This document shows, in pieces, positions 1 through 7,142 of a stretch of DNA of 11,659 nt. The stretch comes from an uncultured Bermanella sp. (lineage in GTDB: Bacteria > Pseudomonadota > Gammaproteobacteria > Pseudomonadales > Oceanobacteraceae), in contig CAJXIK010000034.1 in the NCBI GenBank assembly GCA_913054445.1, positions 1 through 11,659 on the forward strand. The letters are read 5' to 3'. The position numbers and the translations under genes are program-made. Position 1 is the first letter of the stretch; every line of letters begins with the position of its first letter. Under the pieces are notes generated by a model. The model worked only from the letters and a program-made list of their open reading frames with translations. It did not search any database and had not been told where the DNA came from.

Positions 1-52
1 CGAGAAGACAACATAACTTAGCTTAGAGATTGAATTAACGAGGTAAAAAAAC

Positions 53-697
53 ATGAGCCATGAAGCATCGTTAGAGTTGGCAGGCTGGCCCACAGACTCC
101 CAGCGCCGCGCCCAAAGAACCGGCTTGCGGGTCTTCATGGCGGTGGTGAGCGCGCTGTTTTTCTTATTCGCCATCGCCGTCATCACCCGCGCCCAGTATG
201 CAGATTGGCAATCTTTGGCCGAACAGCCCTGGCAACCCCTGTTTGATGCTTGGCAACTTTGGCTAAATACGTCTACTCTTATGGGCAGTAGCCTAGCTTT
301 GCAGTGGGCGCGACACACCAGCGCCAAGGGCCAATACCAGAGTGCAGCGTGTGCTTTTTGGCTAGCAGGCGTGTTTGCCTTGGCATTTTTGCTAGGCCAA
401 GCATGGGTATGGATGACCCTCGCGTCGTTGGGTTATGTGGTGGCAGCCAACCCAGCTAACAGTTTTTTTTATGTGCTCAGCGCCTTGCACTGTGTACACC
501 TGCTAGGGGGCCTAATCGTGTGGTGCACCATTGCACTGAGGCTTAGGCAAGCAGCAGCTTGGCCACGGCTGAGTTTCAGCATAGAGCTGTGCTCTGTGTA
601 CTGGCATTTTTTATTGGTGTTGTGGTTATTTTTATTTATGTTGCTCACCAGCTCAGCTACGACGTTTAAAACCATCGCCAACCTGTGTGGTTTTTAA
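53..697 (+). CDS. Cytochrome c oxidase subunit III family protein (first of two, CoxO-like)
   Basis: This 214-residue membrane protein belongs to the heme-copper oxidase subunit III family, a non-catalytic subunit that stabilises subunit I in the inner-membrane terminal oxidase. Five hydrophobic helices are visible, at about residues 26-47, 64-86, 97-130, 137-163 and 178-200. Family signatures are LHCVHLLGG (145-153) and ELCSVYWHFLLVLWL (178-192), the latter matching the conserved final helix of five-helix subunit III proteins. The start is supported by GAGGT eight bases upstream of the ATG. A second, different subunit III gene follows 13 bases downstream, and a subunit IV gene after that. 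This is the order known from Bradyrhizobium coxMNOP-type alternative oxidases, so by inference this is the CoxO equivalent and the subunit I gene lies just left of the window. The acidic residue seen in subunit III of many oxidases is not obvious here. The family call is firm; assignment to one oxidase subtype is less sure. Confidence 0.88.
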   Translation: MSHEASLELAGWPTDSQRRAQRTGLRVFMAVVSALFFLFAIAVITRAQYADWQSLAEQPWQPLFDAWQLWLNTSTLMGSSLALQWARHTSAKGQYQSAACAFWLAGVFALAFLLGQAWVWMTLASLGYVVAANPANSFFYVLSALHCVHLLGGLIVWCTIALRLRQAAAWPRLSFSIELCSVYWHFLLVLWLFLFMLLTSSATTFKTIANLCGF

Positions 698-710
698 TTG
701 AGTATCGCCC

Positions 711-1400
711 ATGAATTCGCATACGCAAACACACTTTGATGCGCACGCCTCCCCCCGGGGGTGGCAAGCCATTCGCACCGACTGGAGCGATGACAAAGCC
801 ACCTTCAAGGTGCCTGCCAGCAAGGCCATGATGTGGTTCTTTCTGCTCAGCGATACCTTTATTTTTGGCTGTTTCCTCATCGCCTACATGGCGGTACGCT
901 CCACCACCACGCTGGCGTGGCCTAACCCCAGCGAGGTGTTTGCCTTAACCATAGGCGGCCACGAGCTGCCGCTCATCTTAATTGCCATCATGACTTTCAT
1001 CCTCATCAGCAGCAGCGGCACTATGGCCATGGCGGTGAACTTTGCCTACCGTGGAGAGCGCAATAAAACCTGCGTGTTGATGTTATTAACCGCCGCCCTT
1101 GGCTTGGCTTTTGTGGGCATGCAGGCCTTCGAGTGGAGCACCCTCATTCATGCAGGGGTACGACCTTGGGACAACCCCATGGGAGCTGCCCAGTTTGGTG
1201 CCAGCTTCTTCATGATCACCGGCTTCCACGGTTTACATGTGAGTGCTGGCGTCATTTATTTAACCATCATCGCCTTAAAGGTTAAAAGTGGCCGCTATGA
1301 AAAGTCGGGAAATTATCAGAATGTAGAAATTGCCGGACTGTATTGGCACTTTGTGGATTTAGTTTGGGTGTTTATCTTTGCGTTTTTTTACCTTTGGTGA
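711..1400 (+). CDS. Cytochrome c oxidase subunit III (second copy, CoxP-like)
   Basis: This 229-residue integral membrane protein is a canonical heme-copper oxidase subunit III. After a soluble, histidine-rich N-terminus of about 35 residues come five helices at about 39-62, 86-110, 119-141, 161-189 and 208-228. Diagnostic motifs are MQAFEW (137-142, with a membrane glutamate), GFHGLHV (171-177) and NVEIAGLYWHFVDLVWVFIF (204-223). The last is the classic closing signature of the family and is better preserved than in the preceding gene. It should sit beside subunit I in the inner membrane. The gene begins 13 bases after the previous stop with only a weak ribosome-binding site, so translation may be coupled to the upstream gene. 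It differs strongly in sequence from the 214-residue upstream homologue, so the pair is an old duplication rather than a recent one. Confidence 0.93.
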   Translation: MNSHTQTHFDAHASPRGWQAIRTDWSDDKATFKVPASKAMMWFFLLSDTFIFGCFLIAYMAVRSTTTLAWPNPSEVFALTIGGHELPLILIAIMTFILISSSGTMAMAVNFAYRGERNKTCVLMLLTAALGLAFVGMQAFEWSTLIHAGVRPWDNPMGAAQFGASFFMITGFHGLHVSAGVIYLTIIALKVKSGRYEKSGNYQNVEIAGLYWHFVDLVWVFIFAFFYLW

Positions 1401-1461
1401 CAAAAATTTGAACCCTAGTTTTTTGACGAGCATCAATTTTTTGATTTTTTTAGTCGCGAAT

Positions 1462-1465
1462 GGAG
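1462..1465 (+). promoter_or_regulatory. Shine-Dalgarno GGAG deciding the subunit IV start
   Basis: GGAG is followed by nine bases and then the ATG at 1475. The competing upstream ATG at 1460 overlaps this element and has only T-rich sequence before it, so the element favours the shorter protein. Confidence 0.55.
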
Positions 1466-1474
1466 AATCGTGCC

Positions 1475-1816
1475 ATGGTGAATTCTCAAGTTATTAATGA
1501 TGGGCAGGCCCACGGACAACAACATCCCATCGGCCTTTATTTAAAAGTTTGGGCACTGTTGTTTGTGTTGAGCACCCTATCCTACCTAGTGGATATTCTG
1601 GGTTTTACCGGTTATTTACGCGGGTTTTTAATCATTACCTTCATGCTGCTGAAAGCCGGATTGATCATGTGTTTTTTCATGCACTTGTATTGGGAACGGC
1701 TGGCCTTGGTTTACACTATCTTGATGCCGCCCCTAGCCTTGCTGGTATTGATGGGATTGATGGCATGGGAAGCCGATTATATATTTTTTATACGCACTAT
1801 CTTCTTTAGTCCTTAA
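1475..1816 (+). CDS. Cytochrome c oxidase subunit IV (prokaryotic COX4 family)
   Basis: This small inner-membrane protein has three closely spaced helices and the hallmark segment KAGLIMCFFMHLYWER, which identifies the prokaryotic cytochrome c oxidase subunit IV family. Such proteins are accessory, non-catalytic subunits of aa3/caa3- and bo3-type oxidases and normally close the operon, as here. I prefer the ATG at 1475 (113 residues) because GGAG lies nine bases before it at 1462-1465. The longer reading from the ATG at 1460 (118 residues) has no ribosome-binding site and would use that same GGAG as coding sequence. A T-rich gap of about 75 bases separates it from the subunit III gene, larger than the preceding spacing. 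It most likely remains in the same transcript. The hypothetical CoxQ of coxMNOPQ operons would be the positional equivalent. Confidence 0.85.
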   Translation: MVNSQVINDGQAHGQQHPIGLYLKVWALLFVLSTLSYLVDILGFTGYLRGFLIITFMLLKAGLIMCFFMHLYWERLALVYTILMPPLALLVLMGLMAWEADYIFFIRTIFFSP

Positions 1817-1883
1817 TTTTTAGTTTTTAGTTTGAGAGGCCATCCTTGGCACGATATACACACTCGCTATAAGCAGCCTAATA

Positions 1884-2450
1884 TCAAGAAAACTCTTTCC
1901 TAAATTTAGACCAGTGGCATTGCAGTTGCAGCAACCAATCTGGGGTGGCACCGCCGGTTCCTGCTGGGGTTAGCTTAGGGTGCGCCTTCAGCACCTCATC
2001 CAGTACCGCCTCTTGGTGGGATTCAATATCCACGAAGAAAACATGCTTACCCTTGTGTAAGTCCCCTTCGAAACGGATAAATTTAACGTTGCGATTCTGA
2101 AAGCCCAGGAAGCTGCCTTCCCAAGTACAGAAGCCAAACAGCACGATGGCTAACAATACAAAAGGTGCCCAACCCACCGACTCCGGCAGGCGCGTTAATG
2201 ACACCACCATCAACACCAGCGCCGCCACGCCAGCCCCCACCACGGCACCTCGTTCGGTGGAGTGCACTAAATCCTGCTTCATGATGGAGGGCACGGCGTG
2301 TAAGTGTTCGTGCTTTTGTAGGCCTGCGTCGTCATCGCTTAACACGTGAATTTGGCCGATGAAAACATCGTGGGCTTCCAATTCTTCTTCAACTTTGTCT
2401 AGGTCGTTTAGATTATCGCTTACATAATAATGCCTGGAATAGTGTCGCAT
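1884..2450 (-). CDS. Conserved two-helix membrane protein of unknown function
   Basis: This 188-residue protein resembles a family common in Pseudomonas and related gammaproteobacteria, sometimes labelled (without good support) an NAD/FAD-utilizing enzyme. The N-terminal cytoplasmic part has the family-like segments HYYVSDNLNDL and IHVLSDDDA, followed by a histidine-rich stretch (46-51) and KQDLVHSTERGA. Two hydrophobic segments follow, at about 68-86 and 93-117, separated by a short proline-containing turn. A C-terminal soluble part contains KGKHVFFVDIE and TPAGTGGATP. The layout, with soluble segments flanking a two-helix hairpin, recalls the general-stress/DUF1269-type proteins, but I see no catalytic motif. 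The start is supported by GGAGAGAAGG just upstream of the ATG. It is transcribed alone, convergent with the oxidase operon (67 bases between the ends) and divergent from the synthetase-like gene. A role in envelope or stress physiology is a guess. Confidence 0.75.
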   Translation of the reverse strand: MRHYSRHYYVSDNLNDLDKVEEELEAHDVFIGQIHVLSDDDAGLQKHEHLHAVPSIMKQDLVHSTERGAVVGAGVAALVLMVVSLTRLPESVGWAPFVLLAIVLFGFCTWEGSFLGFQNRNVKFIRFEGDLHKGKHVFFVDIESHQEAVLDEVLKAHPKLTPAGTGGATPDWLLQLQCHWSKFRKEFS

Positions 2451-2517
2451 GGGACCTTCTCTCCGTCATTTAATAGCAAAAATTAGGCTGAATCATAAAT
2501 AGGTAAATACTGCTTTC

Positions 2518-2526
2518 ATTATAGCA
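2518..2526 (-). promoter_or_regulatory. Extended -10 promoter for the two-helix membrane protein
   Basis: Read on the minus strand, the sequence is TGCTATAAT, a perfect TATAAT preceded by TG-N, which is the extended -10 motif of sigma-70 promoters. No good -35 hexamer is seen 16-18 bases upstream, which extended -10 promoters tolerate. Transcription would begin near 2511, giving a leader of about 60 bases before the ATG at 2450. Confidence 0.6.
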
Positions 2527-2618
2527 TTCAAACTATAAATCGTGGGCGAGCAGCGCCTAAATCCTGCTGGATTATTCACATGCTGGGTAAGTATTTTTTT
2601 GGGTTTATACGGCTTAGT

Positions 2619-2630
2619 TATTAGCTAATA
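2619..2630. promoter_or_regulatory. 12-base perfect palindrome upstream of the synthetase-like gene
   Basis: TATTAGCTAATA is a perfect 12-base palindrome in the AT-rich part of the 239-base divergent intergenic region, 60 bases before the ATG at 2690. It could be an operator for the synthetase-like gene or for both divergent genes. AT-rich palindromes also arise by chance, and no second copy was seen nearby, so this is only a candidate. Confidence 0.25.
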
Positions 2631-2689
2631 TTTTTAAGAAAAATCTGAATATATAAAGAGTAAAAGAAATCAATGTTACCTGTGCTTTA

Positions 2690-4390
2690 ATGGCCCCCAT
2701 TACCGCAAACAGCACGGCACCCTCCATGGCAGCATTACTCTGGTCTCCATCCCCCACCCGCATTCGGCAGAGCAACCTACAAACGCTAATGGATGTCATT
2801 GCCAAGGACGGCCATAGGGTCGGTAACTATCAAGAACTCTATGATTTCTCGGTACGCTTGCCCAAGCTGTTTTGGAGCTATGTGTGGCAGTTTGGCTCGT
2901 TTGTGCAAAGCCAAGAGCATAACTGCGTGCTGCAAGATGACCACAAGATACCGGGGGGAAAATGGTTTGCGGGTGCCAGCTTAAACTTTGCACAAAACGT
3001 GATGAAATATCGCGACCATAGCAGCGCCATCGTGTCTTACAACGAGCACGGTAAACAGCAACACCTGAGCTATGGCCAGTTATTTAATAGGGTCGCGCGC
3101 CTGAGCCACTGGTTTAAGCAACAGGGCATCCAACCCGGCGACAAGATCGTGGCTGTCATGCCCAACGTAGCAGAGACCATAGTGAGCATGCTGGCGGCCA
3201 CTAGCCTAGGTGCCGTCTGGTCGAGCTGTGCGGCAGACGCCGACGTGCAAGAGATCATGACTCGCTTCGAACCGCTTGCAGCCAAGATTCTCATCACCAC
3301 CGACGGCTATTTTCATGGCGGCAGCAGCCACAGTAATCTAGCAAAAATAAATCAATTATTGCCTCGCCTTAAAACCCTAGAGCGACTGGTGGTGGTGCCC
3401 TATGTGGAACCAGCATTAAACGCACAAGTGCTCGCGGAGCAATTAACGGGAGCGCACGCTATCAGCACACACCTGTTCGCTGACAGCTTAGACAACAACG
3501 CAGAGGATATAGACTTTGCCCCCCTGCCGTTCGCACATCCGCTTTATATCCTCCATGATGCCGCCACCACTCACCCTCAGCCGGGCATCGTACACAGTGT
3601 CGGCGGCACTCTGTTGCAGCATTACAAGGAACTGGTGTTGCACACCGATGTGAAAGCGGACGATGTCTTGTTTTACCACACCCACTGCGGCGACATGATG
3701 TGGCACTGGATGGTGTCTACCCTAATGACGGGGGCAACTCTCGTGATTTACGACGGGGCCCCTTTTTATCCGCAAGCCGATGCTTTATGGCAGCTGGCCG
3801 AGCAGGAAAAGGTGAGCATCTTCGGCGGCAGCAGCGACTACCTCCACCGCTTAGAGGCTCTGCACTGTCAGCCCAATAAGACGCTGCCACTCGACGCCCT
3901 ACGCACCATTCTGTGCAATGGCTCTGCCCTGCGCCCCAACGGCTTCGATTTTGTGTACCGTGATATTAAACAGGATGTTTGTTTGAGTGCCATGGTCAGC
4001 GAGCCGACGCTTATCTCTAGCCTAGCCCTAGGCTGCTCTATTTTGCCCGTGTACCAAGGTGAGGTGCAGTGTCTTGGCCTAGGCATGGCAGTGCATGTTT
4101 ATGATCGCCAGGGTGAGTCCGTTCAGCCTGCGGAGGGCGTGCGCGGTAAACTCGCCTGTCGCGCGCCCTGCCCCTCCATGGCCATAGGGTTTTATCGAGG
4201 TGAAGAGAGTGAACAGAATTTAAGCCGTTATTATCTTGCCCAGTTTAGTGCCCACCCCATAAAGACAGAGGGCGACGAGAGCATCACCAGCAACCGGGAT
4301 TTTAAACACCGTCAAAAGAATCGGCAGTATCTGAGCCTAGTGTTGCACCACTCATTGTTAGATTCCCACAATAACCTCGCGCACCGCTGA
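2690..4390 (+). CDS. Truncated acetoacetyl-CoA synthetase-like protein, probably inactive
   Basis: The 566-residue protein aligns in my reading with acetoacetyl-CoA synthetases (ANL superfamily, usually about 650 residues) from LWSPSPTRIRQSNL (17-30) to about residue 540. Preserved family segments include PGGKWFAGASLNFAQN (88-103), AATSLGAVWSSC (169-180), IVHSVGGTLLQH (300-311), MMWHWMVS (336-343), GATLVIYDG (348-356) and LPVYQGEVQ (452-460). Catalytic motifs are not preserved. The phosphate loop SSGTTGxPK reads HDAATTHPQP (289-298), losing its glycines and lysine. The SGGTD nucleotide motif reads VSEPT (436-440). The GRSD hinge is absent, as is the entire C-terminal domain that holds the catalytic lysine. 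Yet 566 codons are open without a frameshift. A working ligase activating acetoacetate is therefore unlikely; a pseudoenzyme or a decaying gene fits better. Neither ATG (2690, or 2726, which begins MAALLWSP) has a clear ribosome-binding site. Its end overlaps the convergent kinase gene by 33 bases. Confidence 0.8.
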   Translation: MAPITANSTAPSMAALLWSPSPTRIRQSNLQTLMDVIAKDGHRVGNYQELYDFSVRLPKLFWSYVWQFGSFVQSQEHNCVLQDDHKIPGGKWFAGASLNFAQNVMKYRDHSSAIVSYNEHGKQQHLSYGQLFNRVARLSHWFKQQGIQPGDKIVAVMPNVAETIVSMLAATSLGAVWSSCAADADVQEIMTRFEPLAAKILITTDGYFHGGSSHSNLAKINQLLPRLKTLERLVVVPYVEPALNAQVLAEQLTGAHAISTHLFADSLDNNAEDIDFAPLPFAHPLYILHDAATTHPQPGIVHSVGGTLLQHYKELVLHTDVKADDVLFYHTHCGDMMWHWMVSTLMTGATLVIYDGAPFYPQADALWQLAEQEKVSIFGGSSDYLHRLEALHCQPNKTLPLDALRTILCNGSALRPNGFDFVYRDIKQDVCLSAMVSEPTLISSLALGCSILPVYQGEVQCLGLGMAVHVYDRQGESVQPAEGVRGKLACRAPCPSMAIGFYRGEESEQNLSRYYLAQFSAHPIKTEGDESITSNRDFKHRQKNRQYLSLVLHHSLLDSHNNLAHR

Positions 4391-6103
4391 TAGCCGGCCA
4401 GAGATCAGCTCGCTCATCTTAGCGACTAAGAGGTCGGTATCGAAGGGCTTGTTTATATAATCGCTGGCCCCAAGTTCAAGACACAAGGTTTTGCTGGCAG
4501 GCATTTTACTGGCGGTTAACACTATGATGGGCAGCGACTGCCACTGCTTGTTTTCACGAATTTTTTGAATGGCTTCATAGCCGTCCATCACCGGCATCAT
4601 GATATCCATCAAGATGAGGTCGGGGCGTTCAGATTGAGCCAGCGTGTCTAACGCCACCTGGCCGTTTTCTGCCACCACGATATTCACGTTATAGTCTTCG
4701 AGTGCCGTGTGTACGATATCGACATTTAGCGCGCTGTCCTCCACCAACAAGATGGTTTTGTTGTTAAGTGCTGCGCTCGCCACCATAGCGAGGCCTGCGT
4801 TTGCTTGGCTCTCGTTAATGGGTTTAGGGACCGCGGCCGATATCGGCAGATTTTTTTTACCCGTCGGCAGGTCGAAGGGCAACTCTACGGTGAAGCAACT
4901 GCCTTGCTTTAACTGGGAGTGAGCGCGTAAGTCTCCCCCTAATAGATTCACTAGGTTAAGCGAAATACTTAATCCTAGGCCAGTGCCGCCAAAGCGCCGA
5001 GTAACCGAGCTGTCCTCCTGTTTAAACGCCTCGAAGATACGAGTCAGGTTTTCAGGTTTAATACCGATACCGGTATCGCTAACACTGATGGCCAGTCGGT
5101 TTCCGCTTAACCGCTGTGCGTTAATGGTAATTGAGCCCTCGGCGGTAAATTTAATGGCATTGGACAGCAGGTTTCTAATGATCTGCCCCAGTCGCAGCTG
5201 ATCTGTTGAGATGATCTCCGGCACCTGTTCGGACATGGTTAACTGTAAAGCCACGGGGGATTTTTTCGCGTCGATGATTGGGCTATGCTGGGCCACTAAG
5301 GCCTGTAAAAGTGCCTGTAGAGAAAACTCACCCACCTCAACTTCAATCATACCGGCCTCTACCTTGGCAAGATCTAGGATGTCGTCTATAAGACGCAATA
5401 ACTCTGTGCCGCTGCTATTAATAATGTTTGCCGATTTTACCTCCCCTGCGCTTAAATTCTTGTCTTTATTGTTAGATAACTTTTTCGATAAAGAGAGGAT
5501 ACCACTCAAGGGTGAACGCAACTCATGGGACATGTTGGATAAAAATTCGCTCTTTACCTGAGTGGCAGCCTCTGCCTCGTCTCTGGCCCACTTCATTTCT
5601 CCATGGCTCTTTGTTAACGCCTGATTGAGGCGTTTTAACTCGAGATGATTGTCCTGTAATGACTGTCTTTGCTGCCACAACTTCAAAAAAATCGAAATCT
5701 TGCTCTTTAATATATCGTCATTGATGGGCTTAGTGAGGTAGTCCACGGCACCACTCTCATAGCCTTTAAATTCAAATGCCTCATCCTTAGCAAGGGCGGT
5801 GACAAAGATAACCGGAATGTGGTGCGTCTTGGGGTGCTCGAGAATAAGGGATGCCGTCTCGAAACCATCCATGATGGGCATCTGGACATCCATGAGAATC
5901 AAGAAGAAATCATGGCGATGGGCAACCTCTAAGGCCTTCAAGCCCGAGTGTGCTTTTTCAATATGCAAATTAAGCGGGCCCAGGATACGTTCATACACCC
6001 TGTGATTGCTGTCGTCATCATCGACTATCAGAATTCTTGGCCGTTCAATGGCCGTTTCATTTTCCATTACATTACGAATCCACCCGATATGACCCAAAGC
6101 CAT
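4358..6103 (-). CDS. Hybrid histidine kinase, REC-HisKA-HATPase-REC
   Basis: This is a soluble 581-residue signalling protein without membrane segments. An N-terminal receiver (about 22-140) has acidic residues at 28-31, phospho-acceptor D72 in LILMDVQMP, T102 and K125 (TKP). A short coiled coil (145-182) leads to the HisKA domain with H193 in NMSHELRSP. The ATPase domain shows the N box NLLSNAIKF (311-319), G1 DTGIGI (343-348) and G2 GGTGLGL (372-378). After an alanine-rich linker comes a second receiver (450-568) with D500 in LILMDIMMP, T530 and K552 (NKP). All phosphotransfer residues are intact, so the protein should take input from a partner through the first receiver, act as a kinase, and pass phosphate to the second. 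The start at 6103 is preferred over the ATG at 6067 because AAGGACAGG lies just upstream. It is the last gene of the sensory cluster and carries no output domain. Confidence 0.93.
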   Translation of the reverse strand: MALGHIGWIRNVMENETAIERPRILIVDDDDSNHRVYERILGPLNLHIEKAHSGLKALEVAHRHDFFLILMDVQMPIMDGFETASLILEHPKTHHIPVIFVTALAKDEAFEFKGYESGAVDYLTKPINDDILKSKISIFLKLWQQRQSLQDNHLELKRLNQALTKSHGEMKWARDEAEAATQVKSEFLSNMSHELRSPLSGILSLSKKLSNNKDKNLSAGEVKSANIINSSGTELLRLIDDILDLAKVEAGMIEVEVGEFSLQALLQALVAQHSPIIDAKKSPVALQLTMSEQVPEIISTDQLRLGQIIRNLLSNAIKFTAEGSITINAQRLSGNRLAISVSDTGIGIKPENLTRIFEAFKQEDSSVTRRFGGTGLGLSISLNLVNLLGGDLRAHSQLKQGSCFTVELPFDLPTGKKNLPISAAVPKPINESQANAGLAMVASAALNNKTILLVEDSALNVDIVHTALEDYNVNIVVAENGQVALDTLAQSERPDLILMDIMMPVMDGYEAIQKIRENKQWQSLPIIVLTASKMPASKTLCLELGASDYINKPFDTDLLVAKMSELISGRLSAVREVIVGI

Positions 6104-6111
6104 TGTTTAGA

Positions 6112-6126
6112 CCTGTCCTTTACAGG
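6112..6126 (-). promoter_or_regulatory. Small hairpin holding the ribosome-binding site of the REC-HK-REC gene
   Basis: On the minus strand CCTGT-AAAGG-ACAGG forms a five-base-pair stem with a five-base loop ending eight bases before the ATG at 6103. The purine-rich Shine-Dalgarno candidates AAGGA and ACAGG lie in the loop and the 3' arm, so folding could limit ribosome access. The stem is short and could be chance. Confidence 0.3.
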
Positions 6127-6288
6127 CTAGTTGTCAGCCGAGTTTAAAGCAATTTAGCGGGGGTATTTGACTACAAGACTGCAACGTTTTATGTCATCAA
6201 AAATACGCACATTTTCAACACATGACATTCTCCGACTAATTTAAATAGCTTCAAGACCCTAGCAGATAACACAACTTAGATTAGATAT

Positions 6289-7119
6289 TTAGATAACATT
6301 GATTTTTCGATAAATTTTTTGTTTGCGGTTGAATACATCAAACGAACCTTGCACCTGACTAAAGTCCAGAGTTTCCTTATCTCCCAGCACCAAGAAGCAG
6401 CGGTGAATCAGGCTCTGGTTGAAGACATCTAATACTTTGTTTTTTAAATCAGAGTCGAAATAAATCAATACGTTACGACACAGTATTAGGTGCATCTGGG
6501 CAAAAGCCTGATCCTTCATTAGGTTATGATTGGCGAAGGTGATGTTTTTCTTGAGGGACTCGTCCATCTTGGCTGAATCGTATTTGGCGCTGTAATAATC
6601 TGCAAATGAAGCCTTGGCACCACTGGCTAGGTAATTCTTGGTGTCACGCTTAATTTGCTGCGCCGGATAGATGCCCTTCTTGGCGATGGCCAGAGAATGA
6701 TTATTGTAATCTGTGGCGTAAATTTGGCAGCGCTCTAGCAAGCCTTCTTCTTGCAGCAAGATGGCCATGGAATAGGCTTCCTCACCCGTGGCACAACCGG
6801 CGTGCCAAATATTAATTCTTGGGTAGGTTTCTAAATGGCAGCACACCTGCTCGCGAATTTCCTTAAACACACTGGGGTCACGAAACATCTCGGTGACGGT
6901 GATGGACATGTCTTTCAAAAATAGCCCAAATACTTCGCTGTCGTGCAATATATTGGCGGTTAATTCTGCCACACAGCTTAACCCTGAAAGGGCGACCCGA
7001 CTTAAAATACGCCGGTGCAGCGAAGCCGCCGCATAATTGCGAAAGTCATAGCCGTAGCGAAAATAAATCGCCTCCAGCAACTGGTTTATTTCAAATTTTT
7101 GTAGTGCTTCTTGGGTCAT
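6289..7119 (-). CDS. cheR: CheR-type protein-glutamate O-methyltransferase
   Basis: This 276-residue cytoplasmic protein is a CheR family methyltransferase, which transfers a methyl group from S-adenosylmethionine to glutamate side chains of signalling proteins. The N-terminal helical domain spans about 1-72. Next come TVTEMFRD (74-81, the characteristic T-x-FFRD region), the SAM-binding motif HAGCATGEEAYSMA (106-119), an acidic ribose-contact segment YATDYN (134-139) and CRNVLIYF (214-221), equivalent to the LCRNVLIYF signature. Length and motif spacing match single-domain CheR. The gene starts 23 bases after the large sensor kinase stop and has no visible Shine-Dalgarno, so translational coupling is plausible. 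No chemoreceptor, CheA, CheW or CheB is in the window. By inference the substrate is one of the adjacent kinases rather than a chemotaxis receptor, as proposed for similar kinase-CheR-CheB clusters. Confidence 0.92.
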   Translation of the reverse strand: MTQEALQKFEINQLLEAIYFRYGYDFRNYAAASLHRRILSRVALSGLSCVAELTANILHDSEVFGLFLKDMSITVTEMFRDPSVFKEIREQVCCHLETYPRINIWHAGCATGEEAYSMAILLQEEGLLERCQIYATDYNNHSLAIAKKGIYPAQQIKRDTKNYLASGAKASFADYYSAKYDSAKMDESLKKNITFANHNLMKDQAFAQMHLILCRNVLIYFDSDLKNKVLDVFNQSLIHRCFLVLGDKETLDFSQVQGSFDVFNRKQKIYRKINVI

Positions 7120-7142
7120 ATTGTTAATTTTTTATTACACTG

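Noticed and set aside
1..26. C-terminal end of an upstream gene, expected to be oxidase subunit I.
   Set aside because: All three forward frames reach a stop within 26 bases, so the true frame and the residues cannot be assigned from this window.
1432..1451. ATCAA-TTTT-TTGAT followed by a T run between the second subunit III and subunit IV genes, resembling a terminator.
   Set aside because: The stem is five AT-rich base pairs and too weak for intrinsic termination. It would also cut off an operon gene that normally belongs with its neighbours.
1817..1883. Possible bidirectional terminator between the oxidase operon and the convergent membrane protein (GCCA-TCCT-TGGC hairpin).
   Set aside because: The stem is only four base pairs and no T tract follows on either strand.
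2673..2690. Five-codon mini-ORF (ATG TTA CCT GTG CTT TAA) overlapping the synthetase-like ATG as TAATG.
   Set aside because: It is better placed relative to the AAAGAG purine run than the main ATG, but so short an ORF is expected by chance and there is no leader-peptide signature or attenuator structure.
2614..2805. 63-codon minus-strand ORF with a hydrophobic stretch spanning the start of the synthetase-like gene.
   Set aside because: It overlaps well-supported synthetase homology from about 2738 onward, and I see no clear ribosome-binding site or recognisable family for it.
6154..6228. 24-codon ORF on the minus strand in the leader of the REC-HK-REC gene, preceded by GGAG.
   Set aside because: The GGAG is only one base from the ATG, too close to serve as its ribosome-binding site, and the peptide has no recognisable feature or likeness to CheB.
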